From Escarpia spicata (taxonomy: Eukaryota > Annelida > Polychaeta > Sabellida > Siboglinidae): DNA of 64,000 nucleotides. The notes beneath the pieces were generated by a model. It ran no database searches. It saw only the letters and a program-made list of their open reading frames with translations, and was not told where the DNA came from. This document shows, piece after piece, positions 1-11,639 of the stretch. The translations under genes and the position numbers were made by a program. Every line of letters begins with the position of its first letter. Position 1 is the first letter of the stretch. The DNA lies in the NCBI GenBank assembly GCA_963995525.1, contig OZ023209.1:15395673-15459672 (forward strand), written 5' to 3'.

Positions 1-1080
1 GTGGCTGATTCCGTGTCACGCGTGGTGTTGGTTCTGAGAAATATGGAGCATTATCTTGAAGCATGCGACGCATATATACTTTACGATGGTAGCCTGTGCC
101 AAATATATTCTACCATATGAACTTAAGCACACGCATTCTCAATCGACCTTCCTCTAGGCGAACACCCGCTTGACTTGACTGAACTTAATTGACTTAAATG
201 CCTAGGCCTATTTGACCCCTCGCTGTCTTCCTGAGTATCACATCCGTTCCTCTCATCATATCAAGTGCACATTATTCTGCTGTTAAACGGGACATCAGTG
301 TCCTATCTGATTTGGTTGCTCCGTCTTTTCTGTGGCCTTCCTCTTTTTATTTATATTTTAAAGTCTTGAATGAAAGCTATGCTAATCAGCTTTTTGTATG
401 ATGTACAAACATGCCTACAACGCAGGAGTTTTTATGTCTGATGACATCTGAATACCCATAATCTCTTGCATATATCCATACTGTCACCGTCTTTGGCAGT
501 CCCACGTCTTCATGCTGCCTACTCGTCTAGTACCTGCCAGCACCATCCAATAGCACGCTACAGGCGTCTCCTGTCCTTCTATCGCATAGCTCTTCCCGTT
601 TCTTCTTTCGTCTAGTTATGTTATTCTACACACTTTAGCATTGACTATTTGCAGGATATTCAATTCAGAAGAGTGTGATACAGAATTCACTACTTTTATA
701 GCTTGATAAAATATACGTTTAGCCCGGTCGCTTTACAATACACATATTACTAGAACACGCGAAACCTGCAATTGGGTATTTCAGAAGACAATCTAGCTCT
801 GCATAATCATGTAGACCGCTGAAACACGTTGGTATCAGTTCTGCTTAGATAAGATTATTCTCATTTTGCTATTGTTGTGATCCCATCCCAGGACCACATG
901 CCCTTTTAATCTCCCTTCTAAACATGGGACGAACGCAACTATGTCCTCATTTGCCAGTGAAGCCAACATACGTCCCGTGTCAGTCTAACACACATCCTAT
1001 AATTACAAATTGTAGCATCGTGTCTTAGTAGTGAGTAATGACATACCACTACGTAACATGACCTGCATAATAACATAAAC
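1..1080. other. No recognisable feature
   Basis: AT-rich sequence with no convincing exon, repeat or RNA gene. Open frames are short and lack splice signals that would join them. Confidence 0.4.
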
Positions 1081-1189
1081 ATATGTCGATACACACATGC
1101 AAACTTAGCTGTGTTTATATGTTTCTGCTTGTTTCTTTTTGTGCCACTTTGTTTCTCCCTATCTCACTCTCTCCCTGCCTGTCGGTATG

Positions 1190-1680
<491 letters not shown>

Positions 1681-1699
1681 ATATGACTTTTCAGAGTCA

Positions 1700-2290
1700 A
1701 TAATAGATATAGTTGTTTATGGCCATTTTAAACACGAACTACGACATACTTTGAATATGTCACTGATACATCCACTGTTACAAGCAATGTCATAACTCAA
1801 TGATGTGTAATATCATTGGATGCCATTTTACCTGTCAATATCTAAAGTATGAAAAGACGAACTTATATCATTTATACATAATTTCTTAGTACCTATCAAT
1901 GCACTGCCGCTTAGTCATCGCTTGCCTTTTATGACCGTTGCTTCTCCTACCAGCGTTCATGTAGATGACATTACTCAAAATTTAGAACGTTCTATCATCC
2001 ACGTTCTTATTCCGAGACCAAACAATCTGCAAGTCGACTGAAGTCGCCATACTGGGTCGACCGAAATACCTGTCACCTCTGCAGGGCATCAGGTGGGCAT
2101 GAGGCAACACGTGGGTTTATGGCCGTTGCGTCAATTTTGCTTTAATTAACTTTACCCGGTGTATCGCCGCAGTTTACTGACTGACGCGGCGTGGTCCCTT
2201 GGGCAACGCGTTAGAGTAGGTTAACCAGATACTCAGGTGGCCATGAGCGTCAGATCCACGAAAGGAACTCTTCAATCACGGCACGTCACA
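1700..2290. other. No recognisable feature
   Basis: Unique-looking sequence, moderately GC-rich from about 2030 to 2290. I see no exon that can be supported. Confidence 0.35.
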
Positions 2291-2294
2291 AACG

Positions 2295-2560
2295 CGAGCG
2301 ATGAAAGGGGCCATTGTTACATGTTTTATTCGTCCAAATGATTTGCGCATATAGGGTGAGTAGCCAAAACCTTGGACATTCTGTACCCACCACGTTGCCT
2401 CAGTTCACAACCTTTGCGCAGTAATTGTGGCGTGGTTAAATGTTTCCAATTGAAGTGTGTTCGAATAGGTATATCACAGGTGAAGTGTAAAATACTTGGG
2501 CGGACCAAAGGACCGGATACGACGCTATATTATGAGAACATACATTTATTTTGTTTCGCG
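2295..2560 (+). repeat. Diverged V-SINE-like element copy
   Basis: The second half aligns base by base with the SINEs at 51015-51325 and 58722-59000. Shared blocks are a central stretch containing TTGCCTCAGTTCAC (2394-2407) and a tail containing AAAGGACCGGATAC and ATGAGAACATAC (2507-2545). The tRNA-like head is too decayed to place, so the left boundary is approximate. It is the oldest-looking of the three copies. Confidence 0.7.
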
Positions 2561-2564
2561 TGAA

Positions 2565-3030
2565 GACAAGTAGAGCCTATCTTGAAATATGACTTCCGCA
2601 GTAGTCGAGTGGTGTTTTGTTGTGTATACGGGCGGTGTCCTGCACTGCTTGACATGCTATTGTATGTCAGGAATATCGAGTTGCATTACAGTTGCATAGT
2701 AAGTAAGAATGCATACAACGAAAGACGCATGCTGTTTTGCTGTAAACAACGAATACCATAAGACACATTTTCATCGACAGATGAACACACGCAGGCCGGC
2801 TCAATTAAGTACGACCGACAACTATAAATAGTTAATTTAAACAAACAAGTACGTCGTTCGTTGAATGTAAAGATAACCAACACACCGAAATACACACATC
2901 GGAAGAGAGGCATTCATGAAGTCATCCCCTACACAGACACTTGAGTGTGACGGCCGGTCGACCGCACACAACAGGGCAGGCTCAATATGATCACCCACGG
3001 ACGTTTGCTTGAAGAGAACGTACATAATCA
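2565..3030. other. No recognisable feature
   Basis: No supported gene or repeat; short open frames on both strands only. Confidence 0.35.
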
Positions 3031-3034
3031 TCGT

Positions 3035-3355
3035 TTACTCACCGGATCGTCGATTAGCTGTTACCAACGGCGACCTGGTCGCCAGAGAGAAGCCAGCGAA
3101 AGTTGGCCAAGTAGGTTGCGGCGTCACCGTTGATGGTGTTCCTGATCTAACGTCGGCAACGAGGGAGGTGTCACTGATGTTTCGTCGCTGGGAGCGCTGT
3201 CGACGGAGTGCCGTTCTATTGAAGAATGTGCGCTGTGGCCAATGGTTGTGCTTGCAATCCAACAGGCCGCGGGGGTCACTGCTGCTATCATGGCGTGTTT
3301 CTATGTTGCAGAAAATGGAGCTATTATTGTGGCCATCATAGCGTCAGGTTAAGAC
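3035..3355. other. GC-rich block with exon-like signals on both strands
   Basis: This block is much richer in GC than its flanks. On the minus strand an open frame ends at a strong donor (ATCCG followed by GTGAGT, intron starting at 3051). On the plus strand one frame reads a hydrophobic stretch (about 3245-3350, containing WPMVVLAIQQAAGVTAAIMA) and ends at a possible donor CAG/GTTAAG. Only one of these can be real, and neither could be joined to another exon. A CpG-rich promoter is a third possibility. Confidence 0.25.
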
Positions 3356-3424
3356 CCGTGAATTAACAAACTGCTAAACAGCAGTGACATATAAACATGA
3401 AGTTTTTCATTAGCATACTTAAAA

Positions 3425-4485
3425 AATCATTACCAGGAGCTTTTCCTGTAGGCATCGCCTGATTTACTTACTTGTATTTCTTTAACATCAACAATCATTT
3501 CATCATTAAATTGCATATTGTTGAAATGCATGTAAATCTTTTTAGTATGTGCTGGAGAGCCAGGTACAGAATTAAGCAGAGACTGGAAATGATGAAGCCA
3601 CATATTCTTTACGTTTTCAGCACCACATGCACCGCCAACATTGCTAGGATTTGGCAACTTGGCATTGTTCATTTGTTTGATATCTTTCCAGAAGTTTTTA
3701 AAGTCATTACTACTTAGTATTGAAGCAAGTCGTTCGGATTTAAGAGCTTCAGCATTTGTTCACAGGGTCTTTTATTATGTTTAAACAGAGCACGTTTAAT
3801 TTTCATTATGTCATAAAGGGACTATGTCGGGGACTCCCAGCAGATAGCCATATGAGAAAAGACTCTCTAGCAACCTGGTGGGAGTCTCTGACCATATCAG
3901 TCCAACCAAGAACGACATGTTTCGAAGACATGTTATTCGCCTTAGTATGTATTACTTCAGAGACATCCCTGAGTGAATTACTAATGTCTTCATAAAATTT
4001 GCATAGCAGTAGCTGATGGGCTTCATAATTACAATTTAGGTCAGTACAGCGTAAAACATCATGAGATACACCAATGGCAGGTAAAAGCACACTGGTTTGA
4101 GTGTAATATGTCTGAAGGTCTTGGTGAGTGGCAGCCCCACATAGGACAAGGCTGTCGAATATGCTCATGTGTGGATGCTTCTAAATTAGGAAATAAGTTG
4201 ACAGATATGGTAAAGCTTAAAGGCAGCTGGTCAGAGGAGATACAGTCGTAATTACCTACCATATCAGAGATTGATGAGTGACTGGAGTAAGTGCTGACCA
4301 AATGGTCCAGCCAGCTCATTGAACCATGAGCATCACTGACATAAGTAAAAGCATCAGAAGGGAGACACTTAATGTCACTTGGAATAAGGTGTCATTCTTT
4401 AATAAAAACATTGAGAAGTGGCGAAAACAGACTGGGCTTGTTAATAAACGCATTAAAATCCCCAACGATGAATATGTTGGCTGAC
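3425..4485 (-). pseudogene. Decayed CR1/Jockey-type LINE fragment, endonuclease end and linker
   Basis: Read on the minus strand, the fragment begins with the end of an APE-type endonuclease domain: IVGDFNA near 4460, then a histidine-less SISDMVGNYDCISSDQLPLS segment near 4240. The ORF2 linker follows (DMVRDSHQVARESFLIW near 3880) and then GGACGAENVKNMWLHHFQSL near 3600. The frames are interrupted by at least two shifts and stops (around 4100-4170 and 3680-3800). The reverse transcriptase is absent, so this is an immobile fragment. Confidence 0.75.
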
Positions 4486-4945
4486 ACAAGTTAATCCCTT
4501 ATTGCCTGTATATTTTACATTTTAAACTAATTTCCACTGGCCTTTTATTTTGTTGCAGTCGCCAATTAAGGCATGTTAAAAATAACAGGCAAACAGAACG
4601 TAATACCACAGCGGTGGCCTCTGGAGAATGTCTCGTCAGCACCAAACACGTAGTAAGTCGATACCTCGTCTCTCTTCATGAGAACATTCTTTCTTGCCGA
4701 TCTACCCACTGTTTAATCACATCATGGTGATGAAGAGTAACGAACAAAGAACACTTCAAACCGTTGCGGGTTTCCCAGTGGCCAACGGTCCAAGGAAGTA
4801 AAAGAACAAAAAAACAAGTGGGGGACATACTGACAGACTACCCGCTAAGGTAGCGTATTAATATATAACTACTTACTCCCATCGATTGTACGTTTATATT
4901 GGTGCATTTTTATCGTTTCTATTTGTATGACCCAACGCATAGAAA

Positions 4946-5337
4946 TACGGAAATAAGCCTCTCCCGGAATAAAGCCCCCCCCCCGAAAGAAAAAAACCTC
5001 CCGGAAAAATGCCATAAGAAAGAAGTAAAGCAAAGAATGAAAACTCTTTCGTCGTTTTATTCTCGTCATTTAAGACTGTGCACAGTTAATAACGCAAATA
5101 ATAAAAATTAAGTAATACGAGTTTCTGACTAGTACGAATCTCTAACACGAAAAATAAAATAAAAAAGCACAAATGAAAGCAGTTAATACTCTCCCACAAG
5201 CGTTAGCGCAAAGGAAATACATAGACTCCACTTTTACACCATCCAGCATAACATTTATCAAGTCAATGGCATTTTATAGAGGGGGGCTTTTTCCGGGGTT
5301 GTTTAGGGGACTTTTTTCCGGGGAGCTTATTTTCGTA
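4946..5337. mobile_element. Small fold-back (MITE-like) element
   Basis: The left end TACGGAAATAAGCC... with CCCGGAATAAAGCCCCC is matched in inverted orientation at the right end by ...CCGGGGAGCTTATTTTCGTA. The imperfect inverted repeats are about 55 bp each, and the 280-bp middle is AT-rich and non-coding. No clear target duplication was found. The arms give several spurious open frames. Confidence 0.65.
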
Positions 5338-5342
5338 CCCCC

Positions 5343-7130
5343 AAACCATACCACCAATGTTTCACATTTGTTGGATCAATCAGATAAGAATAAACAAATC
5401 AATTGCTCGATCTTCTACTTTGTTGTTTTGTGTGTCGGGCACGTGTTAACAAGTTATTCCTGAGCATAAATACTTTGAACATTATAGCATGCCAACTCTT
5501 CACCTAGCAAACCGACAAGTTGTGTGTGTTTTTGTCATTGACAGTGACCCCCCTGTCAGGTATTTTCATTGCACGGTTGACAGACCACAGCTGATGTCGT
5601 TGTGAGGTCACCCGTGACGAGAATACACCTCAATAGACCACCATAACCTACATAGCAATGTTCGCTTTTCATACGTCACAATTAACTTCACACACGATTG
5701 TTTAGTCTAACACTACGCCGAGTCCACAAATGCCGCTGCAGAAACGAGTTGCGAAAACTTACTGTAGAGAAGTGCGCAACTTTGTGCGATCGTCACGGTC
5801 GGGTGAACGTGTGAGTTGGTGACGCCTGGATACCGAGTAGAGTTTGCACTGAGCAAATCATAGGCAGCCAAGGCTTGTCAATCAAAGAAAGTAAGATAAC
5901 GCAGATAGCATGACACCGTTTACAAGTAATCGAGTGTATGTAGTTCGTCTTAAACAATACTACCCGCGTACCTGCACGCAGGATTCAAAGCAATGCTACC
6001 TTGCTCAGGTGAACACTGAAATGCAGTGATGTATGTAGTTAACGGGCACACACAATGACTTTCATTTGTTAAAAGTGGCTCATTCAATTATTTTGTTCGT
6101 TTCTCTTCAAATAATTTTGCGTAAACACAAAATTATCTTTATATACACTACGATGTGCTGGCTCATTTCTGCAATATGTTTACGTAGTTTTGGTAATAGA
6201 AGCATATAGGCTACAAACGCATTTAATTCATGCCAGGGAATTAATGCCAAAACATGTCGCCAATACATTCAGTGAGTTGGGTCAGGGTTAGGTCCGGCAA
6301 CTGGCTTTGGCCATTTACAAGATGTAGGCTGTTGTACAAAGTCAATCCCTTCGACCACTTAAACAAATGTTTACCGACTGCGGATATCATACAGATTGTT
6401 CATGCATTACATATTTGGACATAAAAGAACCGAACTGAGGAGTCTGTAATGTCTGTCGAGACATTACAACACTTAATATAATTTATAATTACTTGTAACA
6501 CATCGGCTTGTTAAAACATATATCTACATGTACTTATAATCGAGCTGTATCCGGTTAGGCTAACGTTTTCCTCTTAGACGGTTTGAACATCGAGCGCCAA
6601 GCTTTTAGGGAATAATCTGCAACTCCTAGAATAGGACGTAGGACCTATATGCTTTCAAAATACCCCATATATATATAAAGATTCGCACCTTTTGTGGGGT
6701 AACTCGGATCGGAACATAAAACCGACGGTGCTCGCAATGGTTAAAACGTAACATGACAATCGCAGGAACCACGCGCGCGCGCGCGCGCGGCAAATACTTC
6801 GGATAAACGAATCCTGCGTCATGGACTTGGCGATATGATGCAGACGCTGACACAAAATGAGTATGCCAATCGCACAACAATGCGAACATTATTTGACAAT
6901 CACAATTCTACAACGAGCCTGTCTATAGACGTGAACTTCACACACACACACGGGCGCCATCTTAGGTTACGTCGTTCTTAATTTACAGGAATAATTTGCT
7001 GCATTCCATTGGGCTCGTTTATATCGTAAACACGACTTGGCGATTAGGAAAGTTCACGAACCGCTGGAGTTTACAGCTCGTACAATTATGTAACTGGTTC
7101 TAGTAGGGGTTACGATGTCGTATTTATGGT
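5343..7130. other. No gene recognised; short CG and CA tracts
   Basis: Mostly unique AT-rich DNA. Contains an alternating (CG)n tract at 6773-6788 that could form Z-DNA, and a short (CA)n tract near 6943. No exon can be supported. Confidence 0.4.
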
Positions 7131-7131
7131 G

Positions 7132-7136
<5 letters not shown>

Positions 7137-7193
<57 letters not shown>

Positions 7194-7194
7194 G
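7137..7194. repeat. (AGAC)n microsatellite, probable LINE tail
   Basis: About 14 near-perfect AGAC units lie directly against the 3' end of the minus-strand LINE at 7195-11600. On the LINE strand this is a (TGTC)n tail, so it probably is the element's 3' terminal repeat and not an independent microsatellite. Confidence 0.9.
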
Positions 7195-7409
7195 TATTTA
7201 TTTTGACCATCATAAGTACATAAACTACAATATAAAATGTATTGTAAGGTCAGGGAGGCTCCCATTAAGACAATTATATGCCGCTATCATGGGAGCCACC
7301 CCACTGATGTAACATAATTATATGATTATCACGTGATCAACTCTATATGCATACATATATATAGTATAATACATAAATTAGTTTAAACGAATGCAAAGTC
7401 ATGTCTAGT

Positions 7410-7919
7410 TTAAGAATGACAGATGTAACAGTTAGAAATATGATAACATGATTCATAGTTCTTGATGAAGTAATTTTTTGTATAAGTGGAAAAACCATAT
7501 AAACTATGTGCATAAATTGTATCAAGGATGATGTTTGGAGTATTGTTAACAGTTTGTATAATGTTGTGTCTGATGTACTTTTTTGCATATTGATGATTAA
7601 CTCTGTGAATAAATAAGTTGTTTTTACCACGTGTATTGTATTGGTGAATTGCAAAGTTATATGTGTATGGAATACGACTGAAATATTCTGGTATAACCTT
7701 GTTGATCAATTTGTAATAACATTTGAGCTGTTTGAGTCTATGGATGTCATCCAGCTTAAGAAATTTACATTCTTTGAAGATGGGATCTGTGTGAGAATTG
7801 TATTTACTTGAAGTAACTATTCGCACTGCTTTCTTTTGAAGTTTAAAAATGCGATGGGCTTGATAACCCCACACCAATATGCCATAATTAATCTTGGGAA
7901 GAATGAGCGAATTACGCAT
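7410..7919 (-). pseudogene. LINE ORF2, C-terminal region
   Basis: About 169 codons open. The segment LPKINYGILVWG followed by a lysine-rich stretch and HTDPIFKECKFLKLDD is the post-RT region common to CR1/Jockey-like ORF2 proteins. The LINE at 55942-57601 carries the homologous ITYGILAWG ... HTDPLFKSDKILKMSD, so the two elements belong to related families. Confidence 0.85.
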
Positions 7920-8053
7920 TATATATAATATATTCTTAGGTAATACATGTTTAAGTTTATTTAAAATTCCAATTATTTTATTGATTTTATTCGCTGTTTT
8001 GTTTATATGGCTGTCCCAATTTAGGTGTTGGTTTATGGAGATACCTAAAAAAT

Positions 8054-8716
8054 TTAAATGATGTACACATTCAATACTTGTTTAATGTTAAGAGAAAGTT
8101 TGTTTGCCTTTAGCCACCTGCATATATTTTCAAATTCTTTATTTATATTTTGATTTTGGACTTGGCCATCCGGAGATTGGAATTTATTCAATGTACTAAA
8201 AAGAGTGGTGTCGTCTGCATACATTATGAATTTAAAATGATCACTTGAAAATATTATGGCATTAATATATATGATAAATAGAAGGGGTCCTAAAATAGAC
8301 CCTTGTGGGACACCAGTGTTTATGACAGCTTCTTCCGACTTGTAAGCGCCAATTTCAACATATTGCTTACGATTGTGTAAGTAGTTTTTACGTAGATCTA
8401 GTGCTGCACCATTTATTCCATAATAATTTAGTTTTTGTAATAATATGTTATGATCAATTGTGTCAAAGGCTTTAGAGAGGTCTTGATATTTGTTTATTGG
8501 GGTTGCTGATTGGTCAAGTTGTTGGACAATTCTGTCTATTATTTCTAGAAAGGCAAATTCCGTAGAATGGTTTTCCCTAAACCCGTATTGATTCTCACAG
8601 TATAAATTATTGGAATTGAAATGTTCGTGTATTTGATTAAACATAAATCTTTCAAATATCTTGGAAATAGCTGGTAAGATTTGGACGATAATTATCAAAG
8701 ATTGTCTCATCACCAT
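8054..8716 (-). pseudogene. LINE ORF2, reverse transcriptase domain
   Basis: Canonical non-LTR RT blocks are visible in order: QYGFRENHST, DLSKAFDTIDH, GVPQGSILGPLLFIIYIN, and the catalytic MYADDTTLF with both aspartates intact. The frame is lost before and after by stops, so only the palm region is continuous. The position before DLSKAFD, usually GVFI, reads INKYQ, suggesting drift. Confidence 0.92.
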
Positions 8717-9085
8717 TTATAAAAAGTGGAATAACTTTAGCAATTTTTAATTTATCTGGAAATATGCCAGTTGTTATTGATTGGTTAATGATTAGAGTGA
8801 CTGCTTCACTTATTTCATTTTTATTAGCTTTAGTAGTTTGGTTGATAGACCATCTTTACCACAGCTAGATTTTGGATGTAAGCTATCAATTACGCTAATC
8901 GTTGTACTATTGTCTATTGGCTTAAAGTCTGTATAAGTCTCTCTGTTAAATAGTCTGTGTAAGAGTTATCTCCAGTACTGGTTATTTGTGATGCAAATGT
9001 AGAACCAATATTGATGAAAAATGAATTAAATTTATTTGCAATAATAGTCTTGTCAGTTACTTTTTTCTCATCAATTTGAAATAAA

Positions 9086-9478
9086 TCAGGAAATCTTTCT
9101 GTCCGTCTTTTTTTGAATAATTTCTTTAATCATAGACCACGAACTGGATTGATAATATGCTTGTTTGGCTAATCTAATATTTCTTTTAAGAATGTTATTA
9201 TATGTATGAAAATTTGTATTGAGCGAAACATATTCTGCTGTACCTATATGAGTATTTTTAAGTTTTGAATACAATTTATCTCTAAATTTTATAGATCTAA
9301 TGATACCTTGTGTAATCCAACATGACTTTTTGTGTTTGTGTTTATTATATTTAATGATTTTAGTATGTAAGAATTTATCCATAGCAGTAGTAATAGTTTC
9401 ATCAAGGAGGTTGTAATTGTCATTGGGATTAGAATCTCTATCCTTATTTAGTTTATTATAAATGTTTGAACGCATCAA
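9086..9478 (-). pseudogene. LINE ORF2, endonuclease-RT linker
   Basis: A 130-codon frame contains KSCWITQGIIRSIKFRDKLY and NTNFHTYNNILKRNIRLAKQ. This matches the linker segment 'W(I/V)T.GI..SI..RDKLY..' that precedes the RT in CR1/Jockey-type elements, including the copy at 55942. It is separated from both neighbours by stops. Confidence 0.8.
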
Positions 9479-9852
9479 TTTTATTTTAAAATATTCAAGG
9501 CTCTCAGTATTTTGTTTTCTAAATCTGATATATTTAGGAACATTTGTAACAGTTGTATTACATTCAAGGGATATAAAATACGGAAAGTGATCAGAAATGC
9601 TGCTGATTAAAATGCCGGCAGTTGATTTTAAAATACCTTTTGGGAGTTTGCATAGAAAATTATCAATAAGCGTGCAGTTAGTATTTGAAAAACGTGTTGG
9701 TAAAGTAATTTTAGGAAAGAAACCATGTGCTGTGATTGCATCAAAGTATTATGTTTTTTCTTTTATTTTCAGTAGATCAATATTATAATCTCCGGCTAGT
9801 ATTACTTCACCAGTTAGGTTTTGCAGATGATCTAATTTAGGGCATAATTCTT

Positions 9853-10404
9853 CTATGAATGTTTGGTAATTCTCAATGACATCTCTAGGAGATCGGTATA
9901 TATTTCCAGTGATGATTTTTTTCTTGATGTTATTTCAATAAATTTTCCTTCCCATATGTTTGACTTTATATAAATATCTAACAATTTATAGTTGTAATTT
10001 GTATCAAGATATATTGCGAGGCCAGCGTGACCACTACATAGTCTGCCTTGTGATATTAAATTGTATCCATCAATTTGTAATAAAGAGGTATCAGAATCAT
10101 CCTCAAGCCACGTTTCTTGTAAACAAAGAGCGTTGATTTTACAATTATTGTTTCTAAGTATGTCTAGCTTAATAACAATTTCATCAATTTTTGCGTTTAG
10201 ACATTGACAGTTTAGACTTAGTATTGTAAATTTGTCCTGTTTGTTTTTTATGTGATTAATTAAGTCGTCATCATTAAAATATGGTGACTGGTGAATTAGA
10301 TTTAATTCACCATCTTCATCATTTGTATATATTTTTAAAATATGATTTAAAGAATTATGTTTTATACCACCGTAACTTCCTAACAAACGTTCAGTATTGA
10401 TCAT
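9853..10404 (-). pseudogene. LINE ORF2, APE-type endonuclease (N-terminal)
   Basis: The frame contains FTILSLNCQCLNAKIDEI, then CLQETWLEDD (the catalytic Glu motif) and GHAGLAIYLD, the N-terminal half of an exonuclease-endonuclease-phosphatase domain. The C-terminal half (NPD and SDH motifs) lies further down in broken frames between 9853 and 9480. Confidence 0.88.
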
Positions 10405-10690
10405 ATTTAAAACAATATATTGCTTGTCAAATTAGTAAAATTAAACAGCATGACAAGACTAATTTTACTGTTAACAAAAACACATTTTGGCAAAATAATA
10501 TATATAACGCATATAACGCGCATGCGTCTGAATAATACATTTAAAGGAGGTGCCGCATGCTCCCCATTAGTGCATTTTAAACTTATCATAACTGAGAGAA
10601 GTAAAAATGTGTAAATGAACATTTCAAAAAGAAAAAGTGTGTAAAAAAAAACATTCATACATATAAAGGTCGCATAGAGTAGATTATGTC

Positions 10691-10842
10691 TTGTTTGCAC
10701 AGTCATACAAGAAGATAGTGCCTGATGATAGCCAGGTAACACACATTGCTGCATTGTTCGCGCAGTAACACGAGAAGAAAATACCTGATGATAGCCAGGT
10801 ATAACACTCTGGCATTGACGCATTGTTCGCACAGTCACACAA
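10691..10842. repeat. 64-bp tandem repeat inside the LINE
   Basis: About 2.3 units, each containing CCTGATGATAGCCAGGTA and ending in GCATTGTTCGC. It lies between ORF1 and ORF2 of the minus-strand LINE, in the spacer. It may be an element-specific internal repeat. Confidence 0.8.
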
Positions 10843-11596
10843 AGGCCTTTACGTCTTCTTTTGTTTTCACGTGAACGATTTGCTTTCCCACTCTGACGAA
10901 GACTTTGCCATCTTTCGTCCACACAGTTTTTCTTTCCTTGATGTTGCTGATGCAGAAGCGATGTAGTTCAGCACGTTTTTTTGTTAACAGTTCGTTCATG
11001 TAAACGTTGATGCCTTTAAGGGATTTTCGACCAGAGTAGAGTTCATATTTTTTTACGAGTCGCAAATTTTACGACCATTGGTCTTCCTTGGCGTCGGTTG
11101 TCACGGTTGTCGCAGTTGTCGCGGTTGTCTCTGGTTGGTAGTCGATGGGCTTTGCTAATGTCGCTTACGTTTATCGTGACATCTGGGAATTTGCTCTGAA
11201 CAAAAGTTACGAAAGTTTGTTCATCTGTCTCGGCTGTTACCTCGGGCAATCCATTAATAACCAAACAGTCTCGCCTTGAGTATTGTTGTGTTTCCGTTTT
11301 GTTTTGTTACGATTTGTAATTTGTCGGTGAGAGTTTCAACGGTTCTTTTTAGCAAAGAGTTTTCTTTGGTTAGTTTTTGATGATCATTCGCTATTACCAA
11401 AAAATTCATTTTGTATTGATTCCAGCTTTGTTTCTACCGTTTTGCTGATGCATTCCACAAATTTGTTCATCATATCCGCTATCATGGTGTTTTGTTTCTG
11501 AAGCATCAGTTCCATCATATATTGTTGCCCAAGCCCAAGCAACAGAAATTTGCACAAATGTTGTATTTGATTCATTATTTCATCAAAGTTACACAC
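10835..11596 (-). pseudogene. LINE ORF1, L1-type nucleic-acid-binding protein (broken)
   Basis: Three consecutive minus-strand frames make up one ORF1. They are an N-terminal segment (11596-11384) with a helical Met/Gln-rich stretch, an RRM-like part (11264-11043: INGLPEV..., DISKAHRLPTR, PMVVKFATRKK), and a C-terminal domain (11065-10835: SLKGINVYMNELLTKKRAEL, TVWTKDGKVFVRV). The RRM and CTD pieces overlap in different frames near 11050, marking a frameshift. An Asn-Arg-Asp repeat interrupts the RRM. ORF1p binds element RNA in trimers in the L1 family. Confidence 0.75.
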
Positions 11597-11639
11597 GAGA
11601 ATACTAAAAACAGATCAAGAACCAGAGAAGGTAACAAAT

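Larger units (their letters stand above)
7195..11600 (-). mobile_element. Near full-length non-LTR retrotransposon (LINE), degenerate
   Basis: Minus-strand order is ORF1 (11596-10835), a spacer with a 64-bp tandem repeat, ORF2 endonuclease (10404-9853), linker (9478-9086), reverse transcriptase (8716-8054), C-terminal region (7919-7410), 3' UTR and a (TGTC)n tail. Both ORFs are split by stops and shifts, so the copy is dead. The RT motifs and the APE endonuclease place it in the CR1/Jockey superfamily. ORF1 resembles the L1-type coiled-coil/RRM/CTD protein. The 5' limit is approximate. Confidence 0.88.
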
